From contig NC_079878.1 in the NCBI RefSeq assembly GCF_029227915.1, positions 11,904,001 through 11,968,000 on the forward strand: a DNA stretch of 64,000 bases. Reading direction: 5' to 3'. Positions 26,583-38,690 of the stretch are shown here, piece after piece. Positions within the stretch are counted from its first letter, which is position 1; each line of letters starts with the position of its first letter. Under the pieces are notes generated by a model that was not told the DNA's origin, did not search any database, and saw nothing but the letters and a program-made list of their open reading frames with translations. The translations under genes were made by a program, and so were the position numbers. The stretch comes from Hydractinia symbiolongicarpus. Its lineage: Eukaryota; Cnidaria; Hydrozoa; Anthoathecata; Hydractiniidae.

Positions 26583-29500
26583 TTATCTTAAAGAGCTCTG
26601 GGCACAAGAATGTGTATGAAAATAAATATTGAACAGATGAGTGGCAATATTCTTTAAGTTAAAAATAATTTTTACCTTTTTAGTGGGTTGTGAATCAAGT
26701 TCTATAGTGACAGGACCATCGTTTTGTATTTGGACTTGCATGTACTCACCAAAAGCTCCATCTAAAGTTAAAAGAAAATAATTTTTAAGCATTTATTGTC
26801 AATAAAACTTATTTATACCACCATTTTGGACAAACTAATGGACATTTTTTATTTTTAAATTTAATGTTGTTTTGATCAATTCACTCTTCGAATCAATGTT
26901 AATGTTACATTCGGTCAAAAATATTTTACAAACGTTATATACAATAATAACTTGTCCTAGCACTATCAAGTTAATTGCAAAGATAATAAGACCGATGTTA
27001 ATATTTTTAATAATATTTTTTAAAAAGAGAGCTGCTATACCTATTAAATATGTTTTAACAGTTTGTCGTAAATATGTCCTGTGACACTATCATTTGACAA
27101 CGGGTCTTTGGAATAAAAGTTGTATATTTCGCACAATATTTTGCCAGTTTACCAATACTTTTAAAATGCACCAAGCTGATAATACACTTAAACGTTCGTC
27201 TACCTAGCGACAATATTAGAGTTAGAAGTGCAAAACCATCCAGCAATTCTGCAGCTTGCTAGCTAGCTAGTTAGGCATTTTCAATTCTAATCAAAGCATA
27301 AACGATAAATTACGTAGGTAAAAATCAGAAGTAATGTAGTATGCTATAATGGCAGGCCTATCAATAAGGTTAAAAAGATCGCTCTTGCTCACTCAAAGTC
27401 TCGCCAATTTTAAGAAATGAGAAACTAGCTGATCCATAAATTGCTCCCCCAATTCCAAAAAAAGGTTTCCTGGCTGAGCAACATCAATTCATCTCACATG
27501 GAAACCAATGTTATCTTTCTTATTATTTGCATTAAAAAATAACTAAAATATATAAAAAAGACAAGATAAAATAGATAAAAAAGATTTGTAAAAAATATGT
27601 GTTTATAAAGTTATTATATTTATTCAGATTGCTCGCTCGCCCAGTCTAAATTATTGTAACTTTGAGCGAGAGATTTATTTTTGGGTGTTATTTTTTCATT
27701 GATAGGCTTAAATGAGCAATTCGAGATCATAAAAACAAAAGAATCTCTTTGTCCCTTGAATAACCTAGCTGACACAATAAAATAAATACATTTAAGATTT
27801 GAATTTTGTCGAAAATGTTGATAAAAGATGTAAAACTTTCAAAATATGTAAAGTAGGAAGCACAAAAGAAAGAGCTATAAAAGAGCCAATAGGAAATTGT
27901 GGTTTTGAAGTTACATCACTATATTATGGAAGGTTGTAACTCCCGTTTTTAAAGAAACCCACATTCTTTGATTGCTGCTTGCAACTACCACTTTGGTTCA
28001 TAGATAAAAGGGTTCCCGACTAAGTTTACTCTGATTTTAATTACCACTGAAAAAAGAAGAGAAATAAGAAGGAAAAATCTTTGCTTATACCATTAATCTA
28101 AACAAAAGCCAAATCATAAACCTACCTTTAACCAAGTCAGCTGCATATATTGATTTTAGGTGACTTAAAAATCCTTCATAAAATGACTTTGATTCGTCAG
28201 GTGCCATTGCACAATGGAAATCCAGTTTGTTACCCTTCAGGATACTGTAAAGTGTAAACTAAAATGAAAAACAAATTACATGTCTCGTTCACCAATACCC
28301 AGCCTGGCGATTTAAGAATGAAACCTTTTCCTGCACAGGGTGACCACTAATAAAAATGAGAACAAAAGTAAGGATATTAAGGAGAATTAAGGAGACAAAT
28401 TAACATTTTTTATGGATATTTTGCTGCAAACGAGAATAAAAAAATAAAAAAATAAGGATATTTAAGGAGAAAACCAATTTTAGTTCTCTTTAAGTTACAT
28501 ACGATGTTCTATGATAAGAGAAGTATACACATTATACAAATATACATATAAATTATGCCCTAAAAGATAGAAAATATAGGATTTCGGGTAACAGAGAAAT
28601 ATGTCTTGTTTCACTGGTGATGAAAAATCCATAAACACATTTCCAAAAATGTTACGATCAGAAAAATTAAGAAATAAGGAGAAATAAAGGAGAATACCTA
28701 AAATTCCAAAGTGTATTTAAGTACTATTAGGGACATTTCTTTTTCTAAGGTTATTAAAGGAATTTAAGGAGGAGTAGCCACCCTGCTGCAGTAGTACAAG
28801 GTGATGTACTTAATTTTGAACATAGTGCGTTATTGTGGTTACAGTGAGGCTGACAGCCAACATATTAATTACTCCTACGAAAGGTTACAGGTAAAAATTA
28901 ACACAAGGTCCTGTGTCGAAGAAGTTTAAGTACTAGTTATAACTTGTTAGTTGCAAAAAACAAACAAACAAGAAAAGAGTAAAAAATATAGGTCTATGCA
29001 TTGCAGCTCATTTAAGCTGATTAGATCAGTTGGTAGTACATTCACCTCGAATCAAAAGGTTTTATCTTCAAGCCTGTGTCTTGTTTACTCAGCGCATGAA
29101 AGTTGTGCAGACTTTGTAATTATGTGATATTTGCACATGATGGGTTTAAAACTTTAATAAAGGAGTCCATCCCTCCTTTTGCAATAGCTAGACCAAGAAG
29201 GTAATAAAAAAGGAATAGATTCTTCATGACTGACAATAGGTTAACTTTAGTTACAAAAAAGCTGCTAAAAAAGATTGTCTCACAAATGCATCATTAATGT
29301 CACATACTTTGACAGTGATAGCAAACGTAACTGAAATGCAGTTTTCTGCAAATGAAAAAATAATTACCTGACTAACACATAAAATTTCCAGATTTTCATC
29401 CTTCACTGACTTTTTCCAACGAGCTTCATCATTTGAAAATAATTTCAAATTGACTATTTTTCGTGCACTAAAAAACGAGGATTAAAATGCATTAATAATA

Positions 29501-32500
29501 GAACAAAAATTTGCATTTATGTGCAAACAGGTAGGAAATTCAAAAAGAATTTCTACTTATGTGTATACCTACAGGGTGGCCACTGACTTAAACAACTAGG
29601 ATATATAAAGGATGACAGAAACTAATGATATAAAAGGGTTTATAATATTGGCCGTAATCAGTGATGTATGGAATTTGCGCTGTTTACAATCCTTGCTCAA
29701 CATCAACATAAAAAATACATGGATAATTTGAAAAAAAAGATAGGATGTATAATGTATAGTAGTACACTAGTTAGGCAGCTCGGCCCTTAAGACAATATTA
29801 CGTCTTCTGTAAGACATAGCCACACCCGACAAAACATGTTTGCATTCAACCAATTCGAATGCAATAATTGTGCCAAATTTCTTCCTTGTTGTCATAGAAA
29901 TGCCACCTTTAGCACAAATGTGTTACACTGCAATAAACTTTGTTACCTACTTATACTAAAATTTCATTTTTCACTATAGTCTGAAATATTTTCTTGTACG
30001 CCTGTGTGCTTTGATATGATAATAGTAACATCAAATGAATACTAAAAAAAATCTCCAAATGATCCTAACAGCACAAGTTGAATAACAAATTTAAGAATAC
30101 TACACATTTTTTATGTTGAGATAATCTAGTGCATCACTAGTTAAAACATACTATACATAAAAGCTAGTCGTAAATATATTTAATAAATAAAATAAATCTA
30201 TAACTATTTCAAATCTCTATATTCTCACATTTTTTATTTACAATTATTTTAAATATCTACATATTTCCTTTTTTTATCTTACGAGTATTTGACAAATTAT
30301 ATGCTACCAAAAGTATGCAAAAGAATAGACAAAAAAAAAACACATAAATTTTGCACCAAAACATCTGTTAAACTTTTTATAAACCAAACAGAACAGATGA
30401 AAAGGTACTTTACTATTTTCTTCCTGTGTCTGGCCTATGCAACTTTTAGTAAAAAAACATTAAGAGAACACATTCAACAAAACACGTTTTACAAAATAAA
30501 GAGTTCCAATAGACAATATTAATTGTAATAATAGCTGCAACAAATATAAAAAAAATAAGAGATATTTTATTTTAGATAAGGTGTGTATAGACTTATATTG
30601 TACAATATATAAAATCACGTAAAATTGCTACTAAGAATGGAAGAAGACTATTATTAAGACAGCGAACTGCTGCAATTCACACCCAATGAAACAATTCCTT
30701 TGTATCTTATAAGAAAAATAATTTGAATTATTAAGGAAGTAACAGCAAACGTATTGAATAGTAAAATATGGCTGGGATAGAAAAAGAAGAGGAGAATGCA
30801 GAAGAATGGAAAATAGCATTTGCTATTGCATCTCAAAGTTTAAAATCTCAAAAGGAGAAAGAAGTATTAAAGAATAACAAATCTAAATCTCTGTGGCAAA
30901 CGTTGCGCAAAAAAGTCAAAAAAGGGAAATCTGGAATGAAAAACAGAGAAAGTTTAATGCAGATCAACAAAGAAATAGATGAGAGTAGCATTTCGCCTAT
31001 TATTAAACCACACAAGTTCAAACACAATCAACAATCAACGTCAAAAGAATCTAGACGAAAAGGTGTATCAGAACGCAACAAAACAGAACGAGAACTTGTT
31101 TATAAAACTTTACTGAATATAGCAATGATCAGTAACGCTGAAGAAATGAGCATGTAATTATTACTTAGTGTGTCTAAAATAAATCTAGACTAAATGTAGA
31201 AATTTTAAATAAAATTTAGTAACATGTCATAAAACAAATTTTGTGAGGACATAAATTTAAAGGTAAGACATAAAAACCCTCCTTATAAAAGTCACATAGA
31301 CATATATACAGAATTGGAGTATTAGTACAAGATATTCACACGACACAGTATAAAAAAAGGAATTTTTACTCTTAATTATTAAAAATCATTGAAATAATGT
31401 ATATAAGAGTGAATACGTTTTGGAGGCCTTTTAGTTTTCGAGTTTCTATTAGCATTGACTTTGTACCACAACAAACAAACATAAACACAAAATATAAATG
31501 CTGAAAAAAATGGCGAGATATTTGTTTTTAAAGATTTTCGTTTTACAATTGTGTGAATTTAGTATGCAGAAAGATGATAGTAGTGCAAACTTTTTCTTAA
31601 TGCTAAATATGTGTGCATGCGTTCAGAATTATTAATAGACAGAAGTCAGGGTTACAAGAGACAGCTCGTATGCATACTCCTCAACTTAAACTTTTTTTAA
31701 TGATTTTTTATATGACAACATTTACATATATATATATATATATCGATTGTGAAAGTAAACTATCTAAGAAAATATTATTATGCATATATTTATATGGGAG
31801 TTCCATGTTCCATATCATGCATAATGTTTACAAATAATATGCTCAACTCATTTTGCACAATTTTTCCAGAAAAAAAGGATGTTCCAAATATTTTCATGGA
31901 ATATAAAATATGTCATTCAAAAGAGAATTTTTTTTTCTATATGTCATAAATGTTTTGCAAAAAACCTAAAAAAAAATTTGTTTTCTTTACAGTAACCTTA
32001 AATACTATTTCACAAAAATAAAACCATACTAAAATTTAAAAAAGTTTCTTTTTTCCAATTTGTGAAGGACATGACTTCATCATTCTTCGTTTTAAAAAGA
32101 GTTTACATTGCTAATCTTTATTTCTCTTTTACTTATTCACTTTCTTTTATAAAAAAGCCTGGGGAAGGTCGTAGTTCTAAAAGCTTCTTACCCTCCACTA
32201 CAAAATTATTTACAAAATTTCTTTAACAGAAAAAATAAATGTGTCACATAAATGTGTCATATAAGATCAGTGCTTGAAACATAGATCAAAATTGTGTTAA
32301 ATTACAATTTTTTTCTTTGTTTTTAAAAAAATACAACTAAAAGAATTATAGACAATAATCACAAAAAATGTTTTTTCTTAATTATAACATGTCATTAATT
32401 TTGGTTGCTCTGGTACTAAGTTGCCTACAACTTGGTGTCTTATAAAAAACATGTTTTGTGCTTGAATTCACATTGAAACTACAGTTCCTCGCAACACTGC

Positions 32501-33457
32501 ACTTCGCTGCACAAAATTTACTTTATTTTGTTCACACTGAATAGCAAAAAAGATGGGATTTTAAAAAAATAATAAACTTACTCCGCAACACGCTAAACCA
32601 AAAAATGCCACAGCAACTTGTTGGAAGTCAAAAGTCAGCATAATTTAACATAGTAAAGTAATAAATCTTACATATATTCTACATCTTTCTGCGTATCGTC
32701 CCGGGAAATACCAACCAAAACACACAAACCACGTCCAATGGAGCTAACAATCTCATTATTTACTGAAAAAAACAACAAAATTATGCAAGTCTAAAAAAAC
32801 AAAACATTGCTGTTTTTACTTTCCATAGGTTAAAAGTATATTGTAAAACAGGATGTTCAGTATCATTCCTTCCTTTCTGATATTCTCGACATACTTTTCC
32901 AGTTATTACAGGACCAGCACTTAGCAGTTATTTAAAATAATTTATTTTATAAAAACAAGAATTAAAACTCTTAATCTTGATGTGCAATACATTGCACAAG
33001 TCATATGGAGTGCATCACTATGCGCTAAACCTAGGTGTACGGAAACAAAATGCTACCAAAAAATGTACTAGATTTAATCAATTATTAAGGTAATTTTTTA
33101 TCCCATATTTTGCACAATTTTCAGGTTGTATTTACAATTTTAATTCTTCATTTTCTCTTTTTTTGCATATAGTATTTCAGACTCTTTAATAAAGCACTAT
33201 AAAGCAACCACTTTCAGATGCTTATACTTTGTTTAAAACGAGCTAATACCTATTCGAATTTGGTAGCAACAAATTTTATTTCGGTATTAAATAGCAGATC
33301 TTTTCAGAAAATTTCATATTCATTTTAATGTCTTTCTGTAACAATTTTCTATCTTATAGGTAAGTTTTTTGTGTTTCTTATTCATAAAAATATACAAATT
33401 TACTTCACACATACCTGATACACTAGCACTTGTTACTCTTTGTATAACTGCTTTCAT
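26583..33457 (-). CDS. DTD1: D-aminoacyl-tRNA deacylase 1 (DTD1), six exons
   Basis: Exons on the minus strand: 33457-33415, 32762-32672, 29467-29368, 28258-28126, 26761-26676 and a proposed terminal exon 26597-26583. All junctions are GT-AG and phases agree, giving 155 residues. The protein starts MKAVIQRVTSASVS. It has the two DTD active-site signatures: SQFTL (77-81, split exactly between exons 3 and 4) and NDGPVT (136-141, in QIQNDGPVTIEL). DTD removes D-amino acids (and glycine from mischarged tRNA) in the cytosol, acting as a homodimer. The core has full length. The short C-terminus (SSLR and stop) rests on one splice choice (acceptor tgcccag); without it the frame would read into intron for about 30 codons. 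Intron 2 is 3.2 kb and holds a small plus-strand open frame. Confidence 0.93.
29018..29083 (+). repeat. tRNA-like SINE head or tRNA pseudogene
   Basis: ttagatcagttggtagtac resembles a tRNA D-arm (A box), and atcttcaagcct about 40 nt later resembles a B box. The anticodon arm is not intact, so this reads as a tRNA-derived SINE or decayed tRNA inside DTD1 intron 3. Confidence 0.45.
30768..31157 (+). CDS. Hypothetical small basic protein nested in DTD1 intron 2
   Basis: A 129-residue open frame with no intron, in a good start context (A at -3, G at +4), followed by AATAAA at 31178-31183. It is rich in Lys and Glu, with a helical-looking N-terminus (EEWKIAFAIASQSLKSQKEK), a very basic centre (LWQTLRKKVKKGKSG) and a short hydrophobic C-terminal segment (VYKTLLNIAMIS). 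There is no signal peptide and no domain that I recognise. It is transcribed, if at all, antisense to DTD1. The composition is more even than chance frames in this AT-rich window, which have long F/I/K/N runs. It could be a nested intronless gene, a retrocopy or chance. Confidence 0.4.
   Translation: MAGIEKEEENAEEWKIAFAIASQSLKSQKEKEVLKNNKSKSLWQTLRKKVKKGKSGMKNRESLMQINKEIDESSISPIIKPHKFKHNQQSTSKESRRKGVSERNKTERELVYKTLLNIAMISNAEEMSM
31724..31743. repeat. (TA)n microsatellite
   Basis: Uninterrupted run of about ten ta units inside DTD1 intron 2. Confidence 0.85.
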
Positions 33458-35111
33458 GGTATGTGAATTATCTACAATATCAATGCCTATGTTATTAGAG
33501 CAGATATTAGAATAGTATCGTCCTTGTGGAAATTCTTTCAAATATGCTTGTAATAATAAAAAAGAACAGAGTCATGTGCAATCATTTTGAACTCTAAGAG
33601 ACTTTTTAGCTCACAAGTGAGATAATAAAAAAACAATCTAAAGAACACCATTGTCTATTACTTTTCAAGTTAATTGCTTTCCAAATGATCTTCCATCTTT
33701 AGGAAGGAAAGTAAGAGTCAGAAACAAAAAAGAAATTGTCTGGTCTAAGTTCAGTTGCCTTCACTGAAATAAAATGGGCATTGACCTTATTTAGAGCAAT
33801 AATAATTTATACCCAACATTGCCCTGTTTTAGTTTCAGAAAGCAATATTATGAAGTAACAGTAGGTATATATCATACGTTAAATCATACGTTATGGACAG
33901 TCAAAATACTTCAATGTGCTGTTACTGTGTGGCTTTCTACATTGAGATTTGTGATAAGTACATTTACACAGCTGGAGAGTGTGTAAAAACGCAGTCACTT
34001 CTGATTATTATTAAAATTGTTACCTACTTAAAATGATTATATGAATATGTAGTGGAATTATAAAAGTGAGAGAAACAATTTTGAAGTTGTCATACAAAAA
34101 CTCTTAAGGTGAGTAAGCAGCCTTTTACAAACTCTGAGATGGAATGAATAAACATTTCTTTTTCTTTTGCTATATTGATAGCTATCTGAAAGATTACTTG
34201 TTCCATCAACAACTATATGTTATAAAAGCCGTGTAACATGGGCCCATATTTACAACTTCTGGTTAATCTTATTCACGAGATTTAAAAATACAAAAACAAA
34301 GTCTAAGCAAAACATTCCTTATCCTAAAAACAACAACAAAAAACTTAAAACAAACAACAACAAAAACAAGTGCAATTCCAATATTTATAAAGATTTTTTA
34401 GAAAATCAATAAATTTCTAGGTTAAACAATACAGCTTTTTGCAGACACAAACAAACACAGTTCAGTGAGAATGACTTGCTTTTAAATCCTAAAAAAACTA
34501 GCCACCTCAAAAAATAACTTTGGTTTTTTTTAACCCTTTCATATATTGAAAATATTTCATGAACATGTATCTTTAAAGAAAGTTTCTACAAACAAATCAA
34601 CTTTTGGAAAAAATCATTTTCATTTACGCAATTCTATTTTCATACAGAAATAGATAAATAAGGTTATGTGCATGATTCTAAATGCTGGCTATGCAAAAAA
34701 TACACAAGAATTTTAAAATAATAAAAGTAGTTCTAACATCACTAAGTTCATTTCAGAACCTCTTTTTTGTTTTAATTTTATCATAGAAATAAAGTTGACA
34801 AGTAAAATAAAAATAAAAATATTACTACACTTAATATTAACCCTGTACCCATTTTTTCACCAAAGGATAAATTAGTTTTCCAAAATTTGAATTGCTATTG
34901 GTGGCCACAGAAAAGACCTAGATGGTTCATGGAGCAGCCTAATTCGGCCTCTTTTCAAAACATAAGGATCACTTTTCATAACAAGCTAGTTCTCAGGACT
35001 TATGACGCCCTATGGCACCATTTTTGCCTGATTTTAACCATAGATCTATGTGATTCGTTGTCTAAGGGTTAAGGTAAATATTGAATCCTATATACAACAT
35101 TATAGAAGAAG
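33458..35111. other. Intergenic stretch between DTD1 and TRAPPC5
   Basis: AT-rich with no convincing exon. It should hold the DTD1 promoter (minus strand, above 33457) and the TRAPPC5 3' untranslated region. I see no clear TATA box and no clear minus-strand AATAAA close to 35112. Confidence 0.5.
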
Positions 35112-35666
35112 TTATTTGGCATCAAATTGCTTTTCTCTTGCAATAACAGAATCATCAAACTTTATTAAAAATGTTGTTCCTTTGTGCCAATGTACAGTCA
35201 CTGTTGCAGGAAATCCACAACCCTTTAAGATACCTTCCAAAATACCTGCAGTAAATGCTGCACAATTTAAGCTTCCTTTATCTTTGGGTATTGATATAAA
35301 CCTGTTTACAAGGGATTCTTTCTCAATGATGTAATAAGTTCCAACATCATCATTTGCATGTTCCAATTTATCAGCTTCTCTCCCAAACAATGTTTTCCAC
35401 AGATTAGAACGTATAAACATCAATACGTTCAAAAGTCGAGTGTCTCTGCGAAAACCTCTCTCACGAATCGTCAACGTGTCAATAATTCGAATGCCTATCT
35501 TTTCACCAAAATCAGCAAGTTTTGTTTGTAACTCAGTTACTGTGAATACTCTACTTTGACAATACTGAACGATTTCAGAAAATAACAATGCATACGAACT
35601 GATGCTGACTTCATATTTTCCTTTACTTAAAGGACGATCAAGTATGTTGACAGACTTTGAATTCAT
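35112..35666 (-). CDS. TRAPPC5: TRAPP complex subunit 5 (TRAPPC5/Trs31), single exon
   Basis: 184 residues, close to the human length (about 188). It belongs to the Bet3/TRAPP family and aligns along its whole length with TRAPPC5: SSYALLFSEIVQYCQSRVF (about 23-41), LFGREADKLEHANDD (93-107), YYIIEKE (111-117), SLNCAAFTAGILEGIL (132-147) and the ending TVHWHKGTTFLIKF (157-170). TRAPPC5 is a core subunit of TRAPP, the guanine-nucleotide exchange and tethering complex for Rab1/Ypt1 at the ER-Golgi and Golgi. The coding region is uninterrupted. A possible acceptor (attattag just 5' of the ATG) suggests the intron, if any, is in the 5' leader. It lies 1.65 kb upstream of DTD1 on the same strand, with no sign of co-transcription. 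Confidence 0.97.
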   Translation of the reverse strand: MNSKSVNILDRPLSKGKYEVSISSYALLFSEIVQYCQSRVFTVTELQTKLADFGEKIGIRIIDTLTIRERGFRRDTRLLNVLMFIRSNLWKTLFGREADKLEHANDDVGTYYIIEKESLVNRFISIPKDKGSLNCAAFTAGILEGILKGCGFPATVTVHWHKGTTFLIKFDDSVIAREKQFDAK

Positions 35667-36916
35667 TATCTTTTACCTAATAATACAAAAAAATGAAGAA
35701 ATGTGCAAAGAAATTTTTTCATAATTCCAAACTACTAAGGATTGTTAATTGAAAACTTATTATACCACACATGGTGGAAATCAGGTGCTACAGAACGACA
35801 GTCACTTAGTACAGTGTGCTGTTAGTCATAACTTATAAATTAAAGCTTTGGGTCCCAATCAGAATTTTCTTTAAAAACAGAGGAAGTTGGAGGATGGTAA
35901 ACTGTTCACCTACAGAAAATTATTGAATAGTTTTTTTAAAAGCTTAGAACTCCTTCAAAAGTGTTGTTAATGATAAAACAAATATCTTCTAAAAAATTAT
36001 CTTTGGAAAAAAACCCAACCCATAAACAAAAAACAAACAAACAAAACAAACAAACAAACTAACAGAAAACATCTTTACATTGCCTAACTGATACGAGTTA
36101 GTGTAAGCTTCAACAATGTAATGTTTGTTTTACGTTTTTGAGTCTAAAATACTCCTACAAAATTAAATCGCAGCATTATTTGTAAGCTTTTAAGATCTAC
36201 GGACAGATCTGCAACCAACCTACTTCCAGTAATAAGCTTACAATTATAGCACACAGTCTGTATCTATGGCTATAAAAAGTATTTCTTAGGTTTTTTTTTC
36301 TACAACAGGACACAAATTGATAGCAGTATTTAATTATACTGAAATTGTAAATATCCTGTATAAATATGTCCAAATAATAATAATAAAAATAATACTTGTT
36401 TCATATTTGTCATTACACTAAACCTTAGAGTTAAGCTCAATAAGGTCAGTATAGAATGCTGTTGGAAAGAATGTATATAATGTTGTTATTAATATCCACA
36501 TGATGCATTCCAACAAATATAATGAAGGAGAACCTGTCCTGTATCCACTAATGGACTAAGTGATAAAACTATTTTAGTTGTTAAGAAAGAAGAGATAGAC
36601 ATATTTTAGTTAGAAGCACCTGTTATAACACCAGTTCTAAGCAAAGGTAACATCTGTTTTTTATTTGATTCCCTAAAACATGAAAAATCAATACATCAAT
36701 ATGAAAATCTCTACAAACATTACTTTCACCAAGTTGATCATGATTTGGGTAAGTAAGGAGCATTAACTTACAGTTCAATATGACTTTAGCCCTAGGCTTG
36801 CATAGTTCTTTCCAGATACTTTAAAGCGAACAAATCAAAAATTAAAATTTAGTTTCCCATTTACTAGATGTCCCGCCACGGAGATCGCACATTCAGTAGG
36901 GTTGAGAGGCAGAATA
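35667..36916. other. Gene-free stretch upstream of TRAPPC5
   Basis: No exon is visible. It contains a (CAAA)n-type microsatellite at about 36028-36060 and AT-rich sequence. The TRAPPC5 promoter should be at its left end. Confidence 0.5.
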
Positions 36917-37137
36917 ATGTCATGGTGCGCTGTTGTGAATTGCACTAACAACAGTGGGAAAAACCAGGATAAAAGTTTTTTTTTCTCTGCCTGAGGATCC
37001 AAAAATAAAATCAGCCTGGATTAAGTTGATTAAAATAATTACATCGCAAGAAATTGAAAAGATCAAGGGATCTCATAGTTCAAATAACAATAACCTGCAT
37101 GTGACGATGTTACTACTTTCAGCGCGAAGCGTATAGA
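36917..37137 (+). pseudogene. THAP-type zinc-finger fragment, frameshifted
   Basis: From ATG 36917 the frame reads MSWCAVVNCTNNSGKNQDKS, matching the N-terminal CxxxxC part of a THAP domain. At a run of nine T (about 36976-36984) the continuation FFSLPEDPKIKSAWIKLIKI, which carries the expected F-x-x-P and tryptophan of THAP, lies in a different frame. In the first frame translation stops six codons after the T-run begins. THAP domains bind DNA and are common in P-element-type transposases and in proteins derived from them. The frameshift could be a true mutation or a sequencing or assembly error in the homopolymer. No downstream THAP-protein sequence is seen before a LINE fragment starts. 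Confidence 0.65.
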
Positions 37138-37261
37138 ATTTGTAAACAACAGCAATAAAAAATATAAAAATACACTTTAGTTTACCGTCTTAACTTTTAT
37201 TCTGAAGAAATAACAATCATATATCTTATATAATATCTTATATTTTCAGAACATGATATAT

Positions 37262-38690
37262 TGTTTATTAAGAGGTAACTAAGGTTTCAAGTTGGTTGAT
37301 CAAGTAATGAAAGTTATTGAAAGAGTGATTGATAAGGTACTTAGAGAAAGAATTGATATAGATAAGATGCAATTTGGTTTTGTTACAGGGCGTGGCACTA
37401 CAAATGCAATATTTTTACTCAGACAGCTTCAGGAAAGGTATTTAGGAAAGAAAAAGAATCTCTATTTTGCCTTTTTAGATTTAGAGAAAGCTTTTGATAG
37501 AGTGCCATGTAAAGTTATTTGGTGGGCTATGAGAAAATTAGGTGTGGATGAGTGCCTAGTTACGATGGTACAGTCTATGTACAACAATGCTAGAAGTCGT
37601 GTCAGGATTAACGATTCAGTTAGTGAGGAATTTAGTGTAAAAGTTGGTGTACACCAGGGTTCTGTACTTAGTCCTTTGTTGTTTGTTCTAGAGAAGCACT
37701 GTTGATGGAGTTCAGAACAGGTTGTCTATGGGAGTTATTGTATGCAGATGATTTGGTTCTCCCAGAGTTGATGGAAGAATTAGTTGAAAAGTTTGAGAAG
37801 TGGAAGAAAGGACTAGAAGAGAAAAGGGCTAAGGGTGAACACAGCAAAGTCCAAAGTCATGATTAGTAGCACTTCAGCCAAGTGAGACCTTGTAGTTGCC
37901 TTGTGGAGTTTGCAGGAAAGGATTTGGTAGTAACTCAATTTTTTGTCATACCTGCAAGCATTGGGTACATAAGAAGTGCAGTAGTATTGGTGGAAGGTTA
38001 AGAGCTGACATTCTGATTATAGAGAATGAAGTATTTCCAGCCTCAATGATGTACAACAGTGGCTCGTTAGAGACAACTTCTGTTACTTAGGTGATATGTT
38101 GGGCAGTGAAGGGGGTGTTGGAAGAAGTGTTACTTGCAGGATAGGTTCTGCTTGAAAAAAGTTCAGAGAGTTACTTCCTTTATTGACTAGCAGAGTCTTG
38201 TCAATTGAGTTAAAAGGTAGGTTGTATGAGGCCTGTGTAAGAAGTGTTATGTTGTACGGTAGTGAGACATGGGCAGTGAAGCAGGAAGATTTTGACCGTT
38301 TAGAAAGGAATGATATGAAAATGGTTAGGTGGATGTGTAACGCCAGTCTGAGAGACAGAAAGAGTTCAGATGAGCTAAGAAGCAGGCTAAGTATCCGTAA
38401 AATTAAAGATGTTATCCAGATAAGAAGATTGAACTGGCTTGGGCACTTGAAAATAATGGGAGGGGATAATTAGGTAAGAAAGTGTAGAGACTTTATAGTT
38501 CCTGGGGCAGACCGAGAAAGACTTGACAGGAGGTTATAAGGACAGACTTGATACGTAGGAAGTTGGGTTTAGATCTAACACAGTCTAGATCAGATTGGAA
38601 GAGGGGCATTAATATACCCCGTCCAACCCATGCTAGCATGGAAAACGGACGTTAAGCCGAGAATGAATGAATGATGAATGAATTACATTT
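37262..38690 (+). mobile_element. 5'-truncated non-LTR (LINE) retrotransposon
   Basis: Reverse transcriptase motifs appear in order: MQFGFVTGRGTTNAIF, FAFLDLEKAFDRVP (motif A), GVHQGSVLSPLLF (motif B), then after a frameshift LWELLYADDLVL (catalytic YADD near 37737-37748). Downstream, in other frames, are a zinc-knuckle-like CGVCRKGFGSNSIFCHTCKHWVHKKC (C-x2-C...H-x4-C) and a conserved C-terminal block with LYGSETWAVKQED and RLNWLGHL. The 3' end has a CCATGCTAGCATGG palindrome, ggaaaacggacgttaa, and a short (AATG)n tail, as many LINEs of this type show. Several frameshifts and stops mean it is dead. The 5' part, including endonuclease, is missing. The clade (RTE-like or related) is not certain. 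Confidence 0.88.
37292..38473 (+). pseudogene. LINE ORF2 remnant (reverse transcriptase to C-terminus)
   Basis: The coding remains of the LINE occupy at least three frames: 37292-37705 (fingers and palm through motif B), about 37700-37860 (YADD region, other frame), 37896-38010 (Cys/His cluster) and 38183-38473 (C-terminal block). The YADD catalytic motif survives but is separated from motifs A and B by a frameshift near 37690, so no active enzyme can be made from this copy. Confidence 0.85.
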
